From assembly GCA_013299045.1 (NCBI GenBank), contig JAAFJX010000009.1, positions 62,001 through 126,000 of the forward strand: a stretch of DNA of 64,000 nucleotides, in the 5' to 3' direction. Below are positions 35,541 through 44,571 of this stretch, in pieces. How positions within the stretch are numbered: the first letter of the stretch is position 1; every line of letters begins with the position of its first letter. The stretch is from Cytophagales bacterium (GTDB lineage: Bacteria; Bacteroidota; Bacteroidia; Cytophagales; Bernardetiaceae). The notes beneath the pieces were generated by a model. It was not told the DNA's origin, searched no databases, and saw only the letters and a list, made by a program, of their open reading frames with translations. The translations under genes were made by a program, and so were the position numbers.

Positions 35541-38060
35541 TTAAGCATTGGCGCGCCGCCAGTCTGCAAAGCGCTGCCAAACCGCTATAAGTGTGCCTAG
35601 CCCCATAAGGATAGTGCCTATCCAGAGAATATTCACAAAAGGCTTGTTCAGCGCCTTAATAATGACCCAATCTTTTTGAGTACTCTGCACGGAAAACTTA
35701 AAGCGGTTAGTTGTTGGATTAATGTTTTCAAAGACCATTCTGATACCTGCTGCTTCCGAAATTTCAGGTGGACGGCTCGCCATATTGCCTTTTAGCTTGA
35801 ATTTAGGACGAAGCTCATAGTCTATGCCGTTGTCTAGAATCCTTACCTTGGCATAAATCAAAAAATCTTCATCTGCTTCTGGCTGAGCTTTAGAAACTTC
35901 TTCCAAGACTGCAATAAAGTCATTGACCACAAAAGTGTCTCTTAGAGCTACTTCAAATGTGTCCGCCTTGCTCCATTTGACTTCCTTGTCAGGGTCTGGT
36001 ATATTTGAAAGATGCGCATACAAGTCGCCAGCCCAGAAATGCTGTATGTCAGGGCTGGCTGCCGTGCCCATATCTGGGTTCAGTTGTACGCGCGGGAAGA
36101 GCGTAAATTTTTTACCTTTTTCGTCCACCAAATCCACTTCGTAATAAGTATTTTCGCCATAAACCTGAAGCGTATCCCCTTTTTTAGCTATCAGGCTGCT
36201 GTCTTTGTCAAAAATATTCTTTCTAGCTATCATGCGCTCATTTTTAGGTAGTATCTGAACATCATCGCGGTTAATGTAACCTCGTGCGTTGCGTGAGTCC
36301 ACACGGGGGCCTTTATAGGTAATGGTGTAAGCCTGCATTTTTTGAGGCGTGTTTCTAAAAAGTAGCAAGTTGTTTTTATTGGTTTCGTCCGAAAACTCTT
36401 TGCTATAAAGCAAGCCCGTGGTATTCAGAGAGATAACCTCAGAAAAGGCAGAAGAAATGAGTATGCCAACAAGCATAAGCGCAACGCCCACATGCGCAAC
36501 TGCCCCGCCTGACAGACGCGCACCGCTGCGCCCAATGCGTATGAGTACGGCTGTGTTGGACACAAGCGAGTAAATAGCTGCCGTCAGAAGGCTAATTTGC
36601 TGCCAGTCTTTGATTCCTTGCGCATAGATGATACCAGCCGAGACCAACATGGTCAGCATAAGCGGAATGGCTAATAAGTCTAATAAATTTTTTGCCTCAG
36701 CACGATTCCACCAGAAGAATTGGGCAGTAGCAGACAAGAGCGCCACGCCAAAACCAAACCAAAGCTGAAATTTGGTATAAAACTCTACTTGGTCGGCGGG
36801 CGGCGCTACGTTCGAGGCGATACCAAAGTTTTTAAGCAAAGCATTGTAAACAGGTATGGAAGTGGGTACTAATACCTGAAAGGCAGCTAAACAGAGTACG
36901 AGTGCGCCCATAAAAACCCAAAACTCACCGCTATAAACAGACACCTCTTTTTCTGATTCAGGAAAAGCCTTCCAAGCATAAGCCATATAAGCGATAGCCA
37001 CCAGCGTAAAGAACAATAGATAAATCAAAAGCTGGCCAGAAAGCCCCAGGTCAGTAAAAGAATGGACGGAAGCATTGCCCAATATGCCGCTGCGAGTCAA
37101 AAAAGTAGAGTAGAGAATCAGAATAAAAGTGCTGGCTACTAAAATGGCTGCCCATTTGCTGGCTGAAGGCCGTCGTCTTTCCGAAAACATGAGGTGAACA
37201 GCCCCTACCAGAACAAGCCAAGGCACATATACCGCATTCTCTACGGGGTCCCAATTCCAATAACCTTCAAAATTCAGCGTTTCGTAAGCCCAGTAAGCGC
37301 CCATCATAATGCCTATGCCCAAAACAGCTACACCCAAAAGCCCCCACGGCAAGGCGGGTTTTATCCAATCCGAGACCATTTTTTTTTGCATTCCGCCTAT
37401 CAAAAAAGCAAAAGGCACAAGCGTAATGGCGAAGCCCAAAAAGAGCGTAGGAGGGTGAATGACCATCCAATAATTTTGTAAAAGAGGGTTCAGACCATTG
37501 CCATCAGTAGGCACAAAGGCAGGATTCATCTTAAAAATTGGAGCATTAGGCATAGCATCTTTCAGCAAAATAAAAGGCGAACTGCCAATTTTGACCTCTA
37601 GATACGGAATAACTACGCCCAAAATCATAGAACACAAAAACGCTTGCACACTCGCAAAAACCCACATAACGCTGGACTCCCAGGCGGCAGAGCGCCTAAC
37701 GACGAAAAAGGCCAAAACAACGTGCCAAAAAATCCAGAGTAAAAAACTGCCTTCCTGCCCCTCCCAAAAGCAGGAAATCATGTAATAAACAGGCAGGTTA
37801 TTAGATGAGTGACTCCAAACGTAATGATAGGTATAATTATGGGTATAGATAAGGCTAAAAAGAGTTAGAATAATCGCCAATACGCATACAGCGTGTGCTC
37901 CAAATGACCATCTTGCCAAGCCCTGCCATGTTTTGGCATTGTTAGAGTCATTTTTTTGATGAGCTATTTCTACATTGTAGTAAGCAACTGCAGCCAGAAC
38001 AGCACTAACAAATGCAGTTATAACAAATAAATGGCCTAGAAAGCCGGGTAAATTATCCAT
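35541..38060 (-). CDS. ccmF: Cytochrome c haem lyase CcmF-type assembly protein
   Basis: Attaches haem to apocytochrome c at the periplasmic face. 839 residues with about 15 membrane helices. The haem-handling WWD-like region reads EGYWNWDPVENAVYVPWL near residue 270, with flanking His residues in VIHPPTLFLGF (about 205) and SVHSFTDLG (about 330). A large periplasmic insert (about 555-800) precedes the final membrane helix near 810-830, giving greater length than the about 650-residue proteobacterial CcmF. The gene follows the small membrane protein gene by 35 bases and is probably co-transcribed with it. Confidence 0.92.
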   Translation of the reverse strand: MDNLPGFLGHLFVITAFVSAVLAAVAYYNVEIAHQKNDSNNAKTWQGLARWSFGAHAVCVLAIILTLFSLIYTHNYTYHYVWSHSSNNLPVYYMISCFWEGQEGSFLLWIFWHVVLAFFVVRRSAAWESSVMWVFASVQAFLCSMILGVVIPYLEVKIGSSPFILLKDAMPNAPIFKMNPAFVPTDGNGLNPLLQNYWMVIHPPTLFLGFAITLVPFAFLIGGMQKKMVSDWIKPALPWGLLGVAVLGIGIMMGAYWAYETLNFEGYWNWDPVENAVYVPWLVLVGAVHLMFSERRRPSASKWAAILVASTFILILYSTFLTRSGILGNASVHSFTDLGLSGQLLIYLLFFTLVAIAYMAYAWKAFPESEKEVSVYSGEFWVFMGALVLCLAAFQVLVPTSIPVYNALLKNFGIASNVAPPADQVEFYTKFQLWFGFGVALLSATAQFFWWNRAEAKNLLDLLAIPLMLTMLVSAGIIYAQGIKDWQQISLLTAAIYSLVSNTAVLIRIGRSGARLSGGAVAHVGVALMLVGILISSAFSEVISLNTTGLLYSKEFSDETNKNNLLLFRNTPQKMQAYTITYKGPRVDSRNARGYINRDDVQILPKNERMIARKNIFDKDSSLIAKKGDTLQVYGENTYYEVDLVDEKGKKFTLFPRVQLNPDMGTAASPDIQHFWAGDLYAHLSNIPDPDKEVKWSKADTFEVALRDTFVVNDFIAVLEEVSKAQPEADEDFLIYAKVRILDNGIDYELRPKFKLKGNMASRPPEISEAAGIRMVFENINPTTNRFKFSVQSTQKDWVIIKALNKPFVNILWIGTILMGLGTLIAVWQRFADWRRANA

Positions 38061-38095
38061 AAGTAAGTTAGACGGGAAACCAATAGACTAGGTTT

Positions 38096-38602
38096 TTATT
38101 GTACAGCTAACAGTTCGCGGACGTTTTCTGTTTTATTAAAAATGAAATAAAACGCGCCAAGCCATGCCAGCAGCAAAATTAGTTCTAAAACAATTACCAA
38201 GTGTAACTGATAGTGCATATAAACGTCATTGAAATCTATGATTATGCCCATGATAGTCATAATGAGGGCGTTAAAAAGAAATGCAAGCCCTTTAGTCCAG
38301 TCATTGAGCATCTCAAAAAGCAAACGCCTAGTTTGAGTATTTGTAAGCCAAATAGCTTTTTGAGGAATGGGCAGTTTGTCCGAAGCCAATGGGTAAACAC
38401 GGCCTGTAATCATAAAAAGTAAGTTTGAAAGCATAAAAATACTCAATGAACCGTAAAAAAAGTGGTTCTTGGTTATGGCATGACTAAAAAAGGACTCGCT
38501 AAAAGGCAAAACCATTAACTCTGGTGCGTTGGCATGATTAAATAGCAAAAGCCCCAAAAACAAGAACAGAGAAATAAGCCAAAACGCTTTTGCAATCTTC
38601 AT
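38096..38602 (-). CDS. Hypothetical membrane protein upstream of ccmF
   Basis: 168 residues with four hydrophobic segments: about 5-22, 42-62, 100-125 and 135-155. No known motif. It is read first in a likely two-gene unit with ccmF. A conserved position there would suggest a role in cytochrome assembly, but the sequence itself gives no support for one. Confidence 0.7.
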   Translation of the reverse strand: MKIAKAFWLISLFLFLGLLLFNHANAPELMVLPFSESFFSHAITKNHFFYGSLSIFMLSNLLFMITGRVYPLASDKLPIPQKAIWLTNTQTRRLLFEMLNDWTKGLAFLFNALIMTIMGIIIDFNDVYMHYQLHLVIVLELILLLAWLGAFYFIFNKTENVRELLAVQ

Positions 38603-38628
38603 ATATAGCCTTTGTTTAAAATCAGCCG

Positions 38629-38636
38629 CAAAGCTA
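38629..38636 (-). promoter_or_regulatory. -7 element before the ccmF unit
   Basis: On the minus strand TAGCTTTG, 27 bases before the ATG at 38602. No TTTG lies at the standard distance upstream, so only the -7 part is claimed. Confidence 0.4.
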
Positions 38637-38867
38637 GTAAAAATGATTCAAAAATTATACAATTTACAACATGAATTATATGCCAACTGCTTGCTGTAAC
38701 TAAAAATCTTCCTGTTAGTTTTTTCGCGAAGCCTTGCAAAGTGTGTCAAAAAGGCGTTACTTTGGCAATCCTTGCAGCCTTATGGGGGTAAGATACTCTC
38801 CAAATTATTGAATTTGAAGCATAAGCAGGTATGCAAAGAAACAAGTCTTAGTTTTCGGATAAACGTT

Positions 38868-39722
38868 ATGTCTTACTCATTTGAAAAACAATTCCAAAAA
38901 CTCATAGCGGCTGTTGCGTTTTCGCCACGCATGGAAGCCAACTTATGCGAACTGGGACGCATACAACGACATTTTGGCTCTGAAGTTACGCTTATACACG
39001 TAGGCGAGCGCACCTCGGACAAAGAAAAGGCGATTCAGAATGTTTGTGATAAAGTTGGCCTTCATCAGGTTAAACTGGTTTGGACTTTGGGCAATCCTGT
39101 CAAACAGATTTTAAATGTTTGTGCAGCTGCCCGTGCAGACCTTTTGGTTACTGGTGCGCTTTATAAAGAGGGTTTTTTTGAATATTATATTGGCTCAGTA
39201 GCAAGGCAAATTATACGCAAAGCGCCTTGTTCGGTGTTGGTCATGCCCGAGCCAGAGCTAGAACCCTCGCCTTTCAAGCGCATTGGTATTAATTTCAATG
39301 AAGGCAGGGATACCCGCCGTTTAGGTCATCTTGGTATAGAACTCGCTTACAAAGAAAGTTCTGAAACTCTTTTTATGAGTAAAGAGGTTACAAAAGGCTT
39401 TTTAAGTGCCGTGATGAGCAAGAACATGAGCCAAGAGGAAATCAATGAACTACAGGAGGACATTCGGGCAGAGGAGTCGCAGGTATTTAACCCTTTTTTA
39501 GAGCTTAGCCGCGAACTGCGCGTTCCTACCAAAACAGAACTGCTTTTTGGAAAGTCTGGCTATGAAATCAGGAACTTTGCGCTTGAAAACCTCTTAGATT
39601 TATTGATAATTCAAGCACCTGAAAAATCCTTCGGGCTTTTTGACAGACTTTTTCAGCACGACCTCGAGTATATTTTGGAAGAGCTCCCTTGTAATTTGCT
39701 CATTCTTAAAGATATTCACTAA
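38868..39722 (+). CDS. Universal stress protein with two Usp domains
   Basis: 284 residues. Domain 1 (about 8-140) begins FQKLIAAVAFSPRMEANL, carries VTLIHVGERTSDKEK and ends with ARADLLVTGALYKEGFFEYYIG then SVARQIIRKAPCSVLVMPEP, cut here; this contains the G-x-GS-type nucleotide loop in altered form. Domain 2 (about 150-284) ends with LLDLLIIQAPEKS and CNLLILKD. ATG 38868 gives a standard N-terminus, and the longer frame upstream is not needed. It precedes the antiporter gene by five bases, so it may regulate that transporter, as Usp domains do in several cation antiporters. Confidence 0.85.
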   Translation: MSYSFEKQFQKLIAAVAFSPRMEANLCELGRIQRHFGSEVTLIHVGERTSDKEKAIQNVCDKVGLHQVKLVWTLGNPVKQILNVCAAARADLLVTGALYKEGFFEYYIGSVARQIIRKAPCSVLVMPEPELEPSPFKRIGINFNEGRDTRRLGHLGIELAYKESSETLFMSKEVTKGFLSAVMSKNMSQEEINELQEDIRAEESQVFNPFLELSRELRVPTKTELLFGKSGYEIRNFALENLLDLLIIQAPEKSFGLFDRLFQHDLEYILEELPCNLLILKDIH

Positions 39723-39727
39723 TTGCT

Positions 39728-40993
39728 ATGAAGCTAGACCATCACGAGATAGTATCCCTGCTCATACTGCTAAGTGTGCTGCTGCTTATGGCGCGGCTCA
39801 TGGGCGAGTTGGCGCGTAAACTCAACTTTCCGGTGGTGGTGGGCGAAATTCTGGCTGGTGTTGTTCTTGGCCCTTCGCTTTTGGGTATGGTTGCACCAGA
39901 GTGGTATGCCGCTTTTTATGCAGATACTGGCCAAATGCCGCTTGCTTTTGATGGTTTTAGGACTATTGCTGTCGTGCTTCTGCTCTTTGTGGCTGGCCTA
40001 GAAATAGAACTGCCATTGCTCTGGCACTATGGCCGCGCATCAATGAAAATTAGCCTGCTAGGCATGACAATTCCCTTTCTGATTGGTTTTGGAGCAGCTT
40101 ATTATTTCCCCGATTTTTTTGAAGATTATCGTCGCTCAGACCTCCTTACCTTTTCTTTATTCTTAGGAACTGGTATGGCTATCACAGCATTACCCGTCAT
40201 TGCCAAAATTATGATGGACTTGAATATGCTCAAAACACGTTTGGGTATTACAATCATTACTTCTGCCATGATAGATGATTTACTCGGCTGGATACTCTTC
40301 TCTATTATCTTGTCTATGCTGGGGCGGTCGGGTGAGTCCCATAGTATAACCTATACACTGGGGCTTACAGTAGGTTTTGTGCTGTTCATGCTGAGCTTTG
40401 GCAAACGTATTTTTGATGCCATCTTGCCTTGGATTAACAAGCACTTTGCGTGGCCAGGTGGTTTCTTATCCATCACAATTTGTCTGGGGCTGCTGGGTGC
40501 TGCATTCACGGAATATTTGGGCATACACGCTGTTTTTGGGGCGTTTATTGTCGGGATTGCTATGGGAGATACTTCTAACCTAACCGAAAAAGCCAAAGAG
40601 ATTATTCATCAGTTCGTCAATAATTTTTTTGCGCCGCTATTCTTTGCATCAGTGGGGCTAAAAGTTAATTTTATTGCAAACTTTGACCTCACGCTCACTT
40701 TGGTCATCATAGCACTGGCCTTTGTGGGCAAGCTACTTGGCTGCGTAACAGGTGCAAGAATTAGCAAATTTTCGCTCAACGACTCCTTGATTATCGGCTT
40801 TGGTATGAATGCCCGCGGTGCTATGGAAATTATTTTGGCTACTTTGGCGCTTCAGAACGGACTCATTGACGAAAAAATGTTTGTTTCGCTTGTCATCATG
40901 GCCTTCGTAACAAGCCTCACTAGCGGCCCTGTTATGCGTAAGCTCTTTAAGCCAGAAGTATCTGCTAAAGAAAGCCTATCAAAGGGAGCTTGA
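39728..40993 (+). CDS. Cation:proton antiporter, CPA2/KefB-like
   Basis: 421 residues, 12-13 membrane helices of the Na+/H+ exchanger fold. Conserved points: FPVVVGEILAGVVLGPSLLG in helix 2, LLFVAGLEIEL, the ion-site segment FLGTGMAITALPVIAKIM, and SAMIDDLLGWILFS with the two Asp of the transport site. C-terminal GFGMNARGAMEIILA is also typical. There is no TrkA-N or TrkA-C domain, so it is the short form. The upstream Usp gene is coupled by a five-base gap. Ion preference (Na+ or K+) cannot be told. Confidence 0.92.
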   Translation: MKLDHHEIVSLLILLSVLLLMARLMGELARKLNFPVVVGEILAGVVLGPSLLGMVAPEWYAAFYADTGQMPLAFDGFRTIAVVLLLFVAGLEIELPLLWHYGRASMKISLLGMTIPFLIGFGAAYYFPDFFEDYRRSDLLTFSLFLGTGMAITALPVIAKIMMDLNMLKTRLGITIITSAMIDDLLGWILFSIILSMLGRSGESHSITYTLGLTVGFVLFMLSFGKRIFDAILPWINKHFAWPGGFLSITICLGLLGAAFTEYLGIHAVFGAFIVGIAMGDTSNLTEKAKEIIHQFVNNFFAPLFFASVGLKVNFIANFDLTLTLVIIALAFVGKLLGCVTGARISKFSLNDSLIIGFGMNARGAMEIILATLALQNGLIDEKMFVSLVIMAFVTSLTSGPVMRKLFKPEVSAKESLSKGA

Positions 40994-41079
40994 ACCCAAG
41001 AAAGTTTAGATTTTTTTCACGAAGTGAATCCAAGCCCTTTATTCCAAACATTGCATTTATCAGTTGGATATAAACTATT

Positions 41080-42096
41080 TAGTCTTCCCTTAAAAAGTCG
41101 GCATAAGAACAAGCACCTCAATTGATTGATATGATTTATCTGCTTTAGGAACACCCTCATGATTTTTGGGTAGCTTTTTCTCTCTACTTTTTGCCTTGAT
41201 GCAGCACTGAAGCGCGAGCTGAAAGTTCCAACCGTAGGGTATAGCAAAAAAATCAAGCCTCGCAAAAGGCCAATTTAGGTGAAAAAATAGCCTTTTTTCA
41301 TCTAACCCAGCGAATGGCTTTTTCTTTGATTCACTCTCTTACAAAACAAGCTCTTAATTAACCTCTCTGAGAGATGTAAGTTTTGGAAAGCGAATAATTG
41401 TATTTTTCTAAGATAGAGGCTTTACTTTTAAAGTACGGCCAACTACGGCTATGATACGGCTATCATACGGCTATGATACGGCTATCCTATGGCTGAGGCA
41501 AAATAGGACAAAAGCAATTTTTAGGCATCAAGCGGGTTTGCCGCTTTATCTCTTTTTTTTGTTATTGAGTACGTCTATTGGCCTGTATTTGCGTTAGAGA
41601 GGCGACGGGTTTAGTGCGTAGCACCGAAGCGAAGCGAAGCCCAAAGACGAACGACCGCGAAGCGGGAACGCCCAATAAATTGTAGAAAAACAATCATTAG
41701 TCAAAAAGTTAGATATAAGGAATTTGACAAAAAGTTATTTGAAAACGCGAGAAAATGGCCTCTACAAGGGACAAAAGAGGGCAATTAGAACTTAAAAAAC
41801 TCAAAAAGGGCTTTTTGACGACTCAAGAGAGGTTAGTTTAAGAGGCTGCTTTCGTTCACCCCCCCCCGCAACTCTGCGGAAAGGACGATTTTAATAAACG
41901 ACATAGTTGTACATAAAATCTCACCCTCTGACCTTTGAGCCATTCGCTTTTGTCTGATGCGAGGCAGGGCTTAAAAGCCCTTGAGATTTTGCCAGTTATT
42001 TGACAAAGCAGCTTAAAAACTAAGCTATTTTGAAGATGAAATGCTTGTTTAATTTGCTGATAATAAAAATTTTAGATGTATTTTAAGGGACGACTA
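41080..42096 (-). mobile_element. Repeat A copy 5, interrupted by repeat B
   Basis: Begins TAGTCTTCCCTTAAAAAGTC with the variant left module of copy 4 and ends TTTTAAGGGACGACTA. It is split after ACAAAACA at 41348 by repeat B and resumes with ATAGTTGTACATAAAATC, exactly where uninterrupted copies continue. Outer part without B is about 465 bases. It fills the 1.2-kb gap between the antiporter and the VWA gene. Confidence 0.87.
41349..41900 (+). mobile_element. Repeat B copy 1, nested in repeat A copy 5
   Basis: About 552 bases. Left end CTCTTAATTAACCTCTCTGAG; an inverted version (CTCAAGAGAGGTTAGTTTAAGAGG) lies at 41822-41845, followed by a tail with a C9 run and GCAACTCTGCGGAAAGGACG. ACA on both sides (41346-41348, 41901-41903) may be a target duplication. 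Inside are an 11-bp tandem repeat (ACGGCTATGAT/ACGGCTATCAT, 41433-41495) and a palindromic REP-like block with GAAGCGAAGCGAAGC and CGACCGCGAAGCGGGAACG (41612-41672). No transposase. Confidence 0.8.
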
Positions 42097-42130
42097 TTTA
42101 ACCCACACGCAACAAAAGCAGAGTTTTCAT

Positions 42131-42162
42131 TTTGTAAAAAAGCGAAAAAAAGCATACGTTTG
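42131..42162 (+). promoter_or_regulatory. Promoter of the VWA-domain gene
   Basis: TTTG (42131-42134), a 20-base spacer and TACGTTTG (42155-42162), 33 bases before the ATG at 42195. Confidence 0.65.
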
Positions 42163-42194
42163 CATGATTTTTTGTAAACAGTCGGCTAAAGTAT

Positions 42195-43166
42195 ATGGGT
42201 CTGAGTTGGTATAATAGCATTGGCATAACCGAAATAGCATTGATTGTGCTTTTTTTGGGGCTTTATTTGCGTTTCGTTGTGCGTACAATAACCTTAGCAA
42301 AACATATTGGAACACCAGTAGTGCACTATTTACCCAAATTTGTTTTAAGAACAGCTTATTTTTGTGCCTTTATCATCGCTCTACTGGGGCCTTCTTTTGG
42401 CGAAACACAGCGCACCGTAAAAACCGTAGGAAAGGACATTATGCTCTGCATAGACCTTTCTAACTCTATGAATACAAATGATATACAGCCGAGTAGATTG
42501 GAAAAGGTTAAATACGAACTCAAAAAAATAGTGCAAGCCTTTAGCGCCGATAGGCTGGGGATAGTCATCTTCTCAGCAGATGCTTACCTGCAATGCCCAC
42601 TAACGTTTGACAATGCCACCATTGCTCAGTTATTAGAAACAACAAATACAAACCTCGTACCGCTAGGTGGTACTGACTTTGGCCCGCCCCTCCAACTTAC
42701 ATTTGAAAAAATGACCTCCAAGGACAATACGACCCAAAAACAATCTAAAATTGCAATTCTTATCAGCGATGGTGAAGATTTTGGCGATGAAGCCAGCGAG
42801 GTTGTCAGTGAGTTTAAAAAGGAAGGCATCAGGCTCTTTACATTAGGAGTTGGAACAGAAATAGGCGGAAACATTCCTACACATCATGGATTCAAAAAAG
42901 ATGAAAATGGGCAAACTATCTTAACAAAACTTAATTCAGTAGATTTGCGCGCCCTCGCAGACCAAGCAGAAGGCCGCTACTTTGAAATTAGCAACACGCG
43001 AAACGACACAGAAAGCCTCATTAAGGCTATCAATAACATACAAGGAGAGTTGCGCGATGCCAAGCGGATTGATGTTACTGCCAACAAATACACTTATTTT
43101 TTAGCGGCAGGTGTGTTACTTTTGGTCATAGACCTTGCTTATACTGTGCGGCTCATTAAAATTTAG
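42195..43166 (+). CDS. BatA-like VWA-domain membrane protein
   Basis: 323 residues. Two hydrophobic segments near the N-terminus, a VWA domain (about 80-285) and a final membrane helix (about 296-316). The metal-ion-dependent adhesion site is complete: DLSNSM, the Thr in LGGTDFG and ISDGED. This is the arrangement of BatA/BatB of the Bacteroidota aerotolerance (Bat) cluster, which works with a MoxR ATPase. But none of moxR, batC, batD or batE is next to it, so the pairing is inferred from the family only. Confidence 0.82.
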   Translation: MGLSWYNSIGITEIALIVLFLGLYLRFVVRTITLAKHIGTPVVHYLPKFVLRTAYFCAFIIALLGPSFGETQRTVKTVGKDIMLCIDLSNSMNTNDIQPSRLEKVKYELKKIVQAFSADRLGIVIFSADAYLQCPLTFDNATIAQLLETTNTNLVPLGGTDFGPPLQLTFEKMTSKDNTTQKQSKIAILISDGEDFGDEASEVVSEFKKEGIRLFTLGVGTEIGGNIPTHHGFKKDENGQTILTKLNSVDLRALADQAEGRYFEISNTRNDTESLIKAINNIQGELRDAKRIDVTANKYTYFLAAGVLLLVIDLAYTVRLIKI

Positions 43167-43243
43167 ATGTATATTTTATGCCTTTCCGCTAGGCTTTTCT
43201 AAATAATTAAGTTATCATTGCAAAGCACTCAGACCCACAAAAT

Positions 43244-44188
43244 ATGAAAAGAATTTTAATAACAGGCGCAGCAGGCTTTTTAGGTTCACATCTCTGCGAC
43301 CGCTTTATTAAGGAAGGCTACCATGTCATAGGCATGGACAACTTGCTTACTGGCGCTATGCGCAACATAGAGCATCTTTTTCCGCTACCGCAATTTGAAT
43401 TTTATCACCACGACGTGAGCAAATTTGTACACGTGCCCGGTAACTTGGATTATATCCTGCATTTTGCTTCACCAGCCAGCCCCATTGACTATCTCAAAAT
43501 GCCTATCCAAACGCTTAAAGTAGGTTCTTTAGGCACACACAATTTACTTGGACTAGCTAAGGCCAAAAAAGCCAGAATTTTGGTGGCTTCTACCTCTGAA
43601 GTTTACGGAGACCCCACCATACACCCACAAAACGAAGAGTATTGGGGCAATGTCAATTCAGTAGGCCCACGTGGCGTTTATGATGAAGCCAAGCGTTTTC
43701 AGGAAGCTATTACCATGGCCTACCATAATTTTCATGGCTTGGAAACCCGCATTATTCGCATCTTCAACACCTATGGCCCGCGTATGCGTCTAGATGATGG
43801 CCGTGTATTGCCTACTTTCATGCACCAAGCTATTATGGGGCAGGATTTGACAGCTTTTGGCGATGGTTCTCAAACACGCTCTTTCTGTTATGTGGACGAC
43901 TTGGTGGACGGTATTTATAGACTTTTACTGAGCGACTATCATCTGCCGGTCAATATTGGCAATCCAAGCGAAATTACGATGAATGATTTTGCTCAAGAAA
44001 TCATTAAACTAACGGGAGCTAACCAAAAAGTTGTTTACAAACCTCTTCCACAAGATGACCCCAAACAGCGCTGCCCAGACATCAGCAAGGCCAGAAGCAT
44101 TTTGGGCTGGGAGCCTAAAATAGACCGCAAAGAAGGTTTGCGCCGCACTTATGAGTACTTCAAAGACCTTCTGAAACCTTCTAAGTAG
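43244..44188 (+). CDS. UDP-glucuronate decarboxylase, SDR family
   Basis: Makes UDP-xylose from UDP-glucuronate for surface polysaccharide. 314 residues; NAD-binding GAAGFLGSH at 8-16, catalytic TSEVYGDP and YDEAKR (Tyr-x-x-x-Lys), and the diagnostic [20 protein letters not shown] of UXS enzymes. IFNTYGPRM and [11 protein letters not shown] are also typical. The last sense codons are CCT TCT AAG, and the stop TAG (44186-44188) is the first triplet of a repeat A fragment. The normal end of UXS proteins is close to this position, so little or nothing has been lost. Confidence 0.92.
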   Translation: MKRILITGAAGFLGSHLCDRFIKEGYHVIGMDNLLTGAMRNIEHLFPLPQFEFYHHDVSKFVHVPGNLDYILHFASPASPIDYLKMPIQTLKVGSLGTHNLLGLAKAKKARILVASTSEVYGDPTIHPQNEEYWGNVNSVGPRGVYDEAKRFQEAITMAYHNFHGLETRIIRIFNTYGPRMRLDDGRVLPTFMHQAIMGQDLTAFGDGSQTRSFCYVDDLVDGIYRLLLSDYHLPVNIGNPSEITMNDFAQEIIKLTGANQKVVYKPLPQDDPKQRCPDISKARSILGWEPKIDRKEGLRRTYEYFKDLLKPSK

Positions 44189-44276
44189 CTGTCCCTAAAA
44201 ATACACCTAAAACATTCTCTATCATTGAATTAAACAAGGATTTCATCTTTAAAATATCGTAGTTTTTAGCCAAGTT
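44186..44276 (+). mobile_element. Repeat A left-end fragment
   Basis: TAGCTGTCCCTAAAAATACA followed by GGATTTCATCTTTAAAATAT and AGTTTTTAGCC: the first 86-90 bases of the family in the orientation of copy 2, then the match ends abruptly. Its first TAG is the stop of the decarboxylase gene. Confidence 0.75.
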
Positions 44277-44480
44277 ACAGTGAAAGTAGCAGAGGAGGTA
44301 GTCATTGCGAAAGGTGGTTTGGATATCCGCATCAAGGAGATGTTCGGTCTAGAAAAACTGGTCGTACAGAGCCAAACCCGCGAAACGACGCTCAACATCA
44401 GCAGCTTGCAAGCGGGCATCTACATCGTGTGCGTTCAGAATGGCGCAAACATAGAATACCTGCGCCTGAACGTGGAATAA
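44271..44480 (+). pseudogene. Orphan T9SS C-terminal sorting-domain fragment
   Basis: From about 44271 the frame encodes LDIRIKEMFGLEKLVVQSQ then LNISSLQAGIYIVCVQNG and the end LRLNVE. This has the strand pattern and the LxxGxYxxxV signature of a type A sorting domain (Por secretion tail), which is always at the end of a much larger secreted protein. Only the last 65-70 residues are left, directly behind the truncated repeat A. No start or signal peptide is present. It is therefore the leftover 3' end of a gene removed by deletion, perhaps by recombination between repeats. Confidence 0.7.
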
Positions 44481-44504
44481 AACGCCATTTATTCCTTTAT
44501 CAAG

Positions 44505-44547
44505 AAAAACCTCACAGAACTTCAAAAGTTTTGTACAGGTTTTTTTG
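44505..44547. terminator. Terminator, possibly used from both sides
   Basis: Outer stem AAAAACCT/AGGTTTTT (44505-44512 with 44537-44544) and inner stem AACTT/AAGTT, followed by T on the plus strand. It lies between the T9SS fragment and the convergent aminotransferase gene. Confidence 0.65.
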
Positions 44548-44571
44548 TATGCGGAAGGCATCGACTGTTCA

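Noticed and set aside
41433-41495. The 11-bp tandem units as an iteron-type replication origin
   Set aside because: They occur in three copies of a mobile repeat, with no rep gene or DnaA-box cluster nearby.
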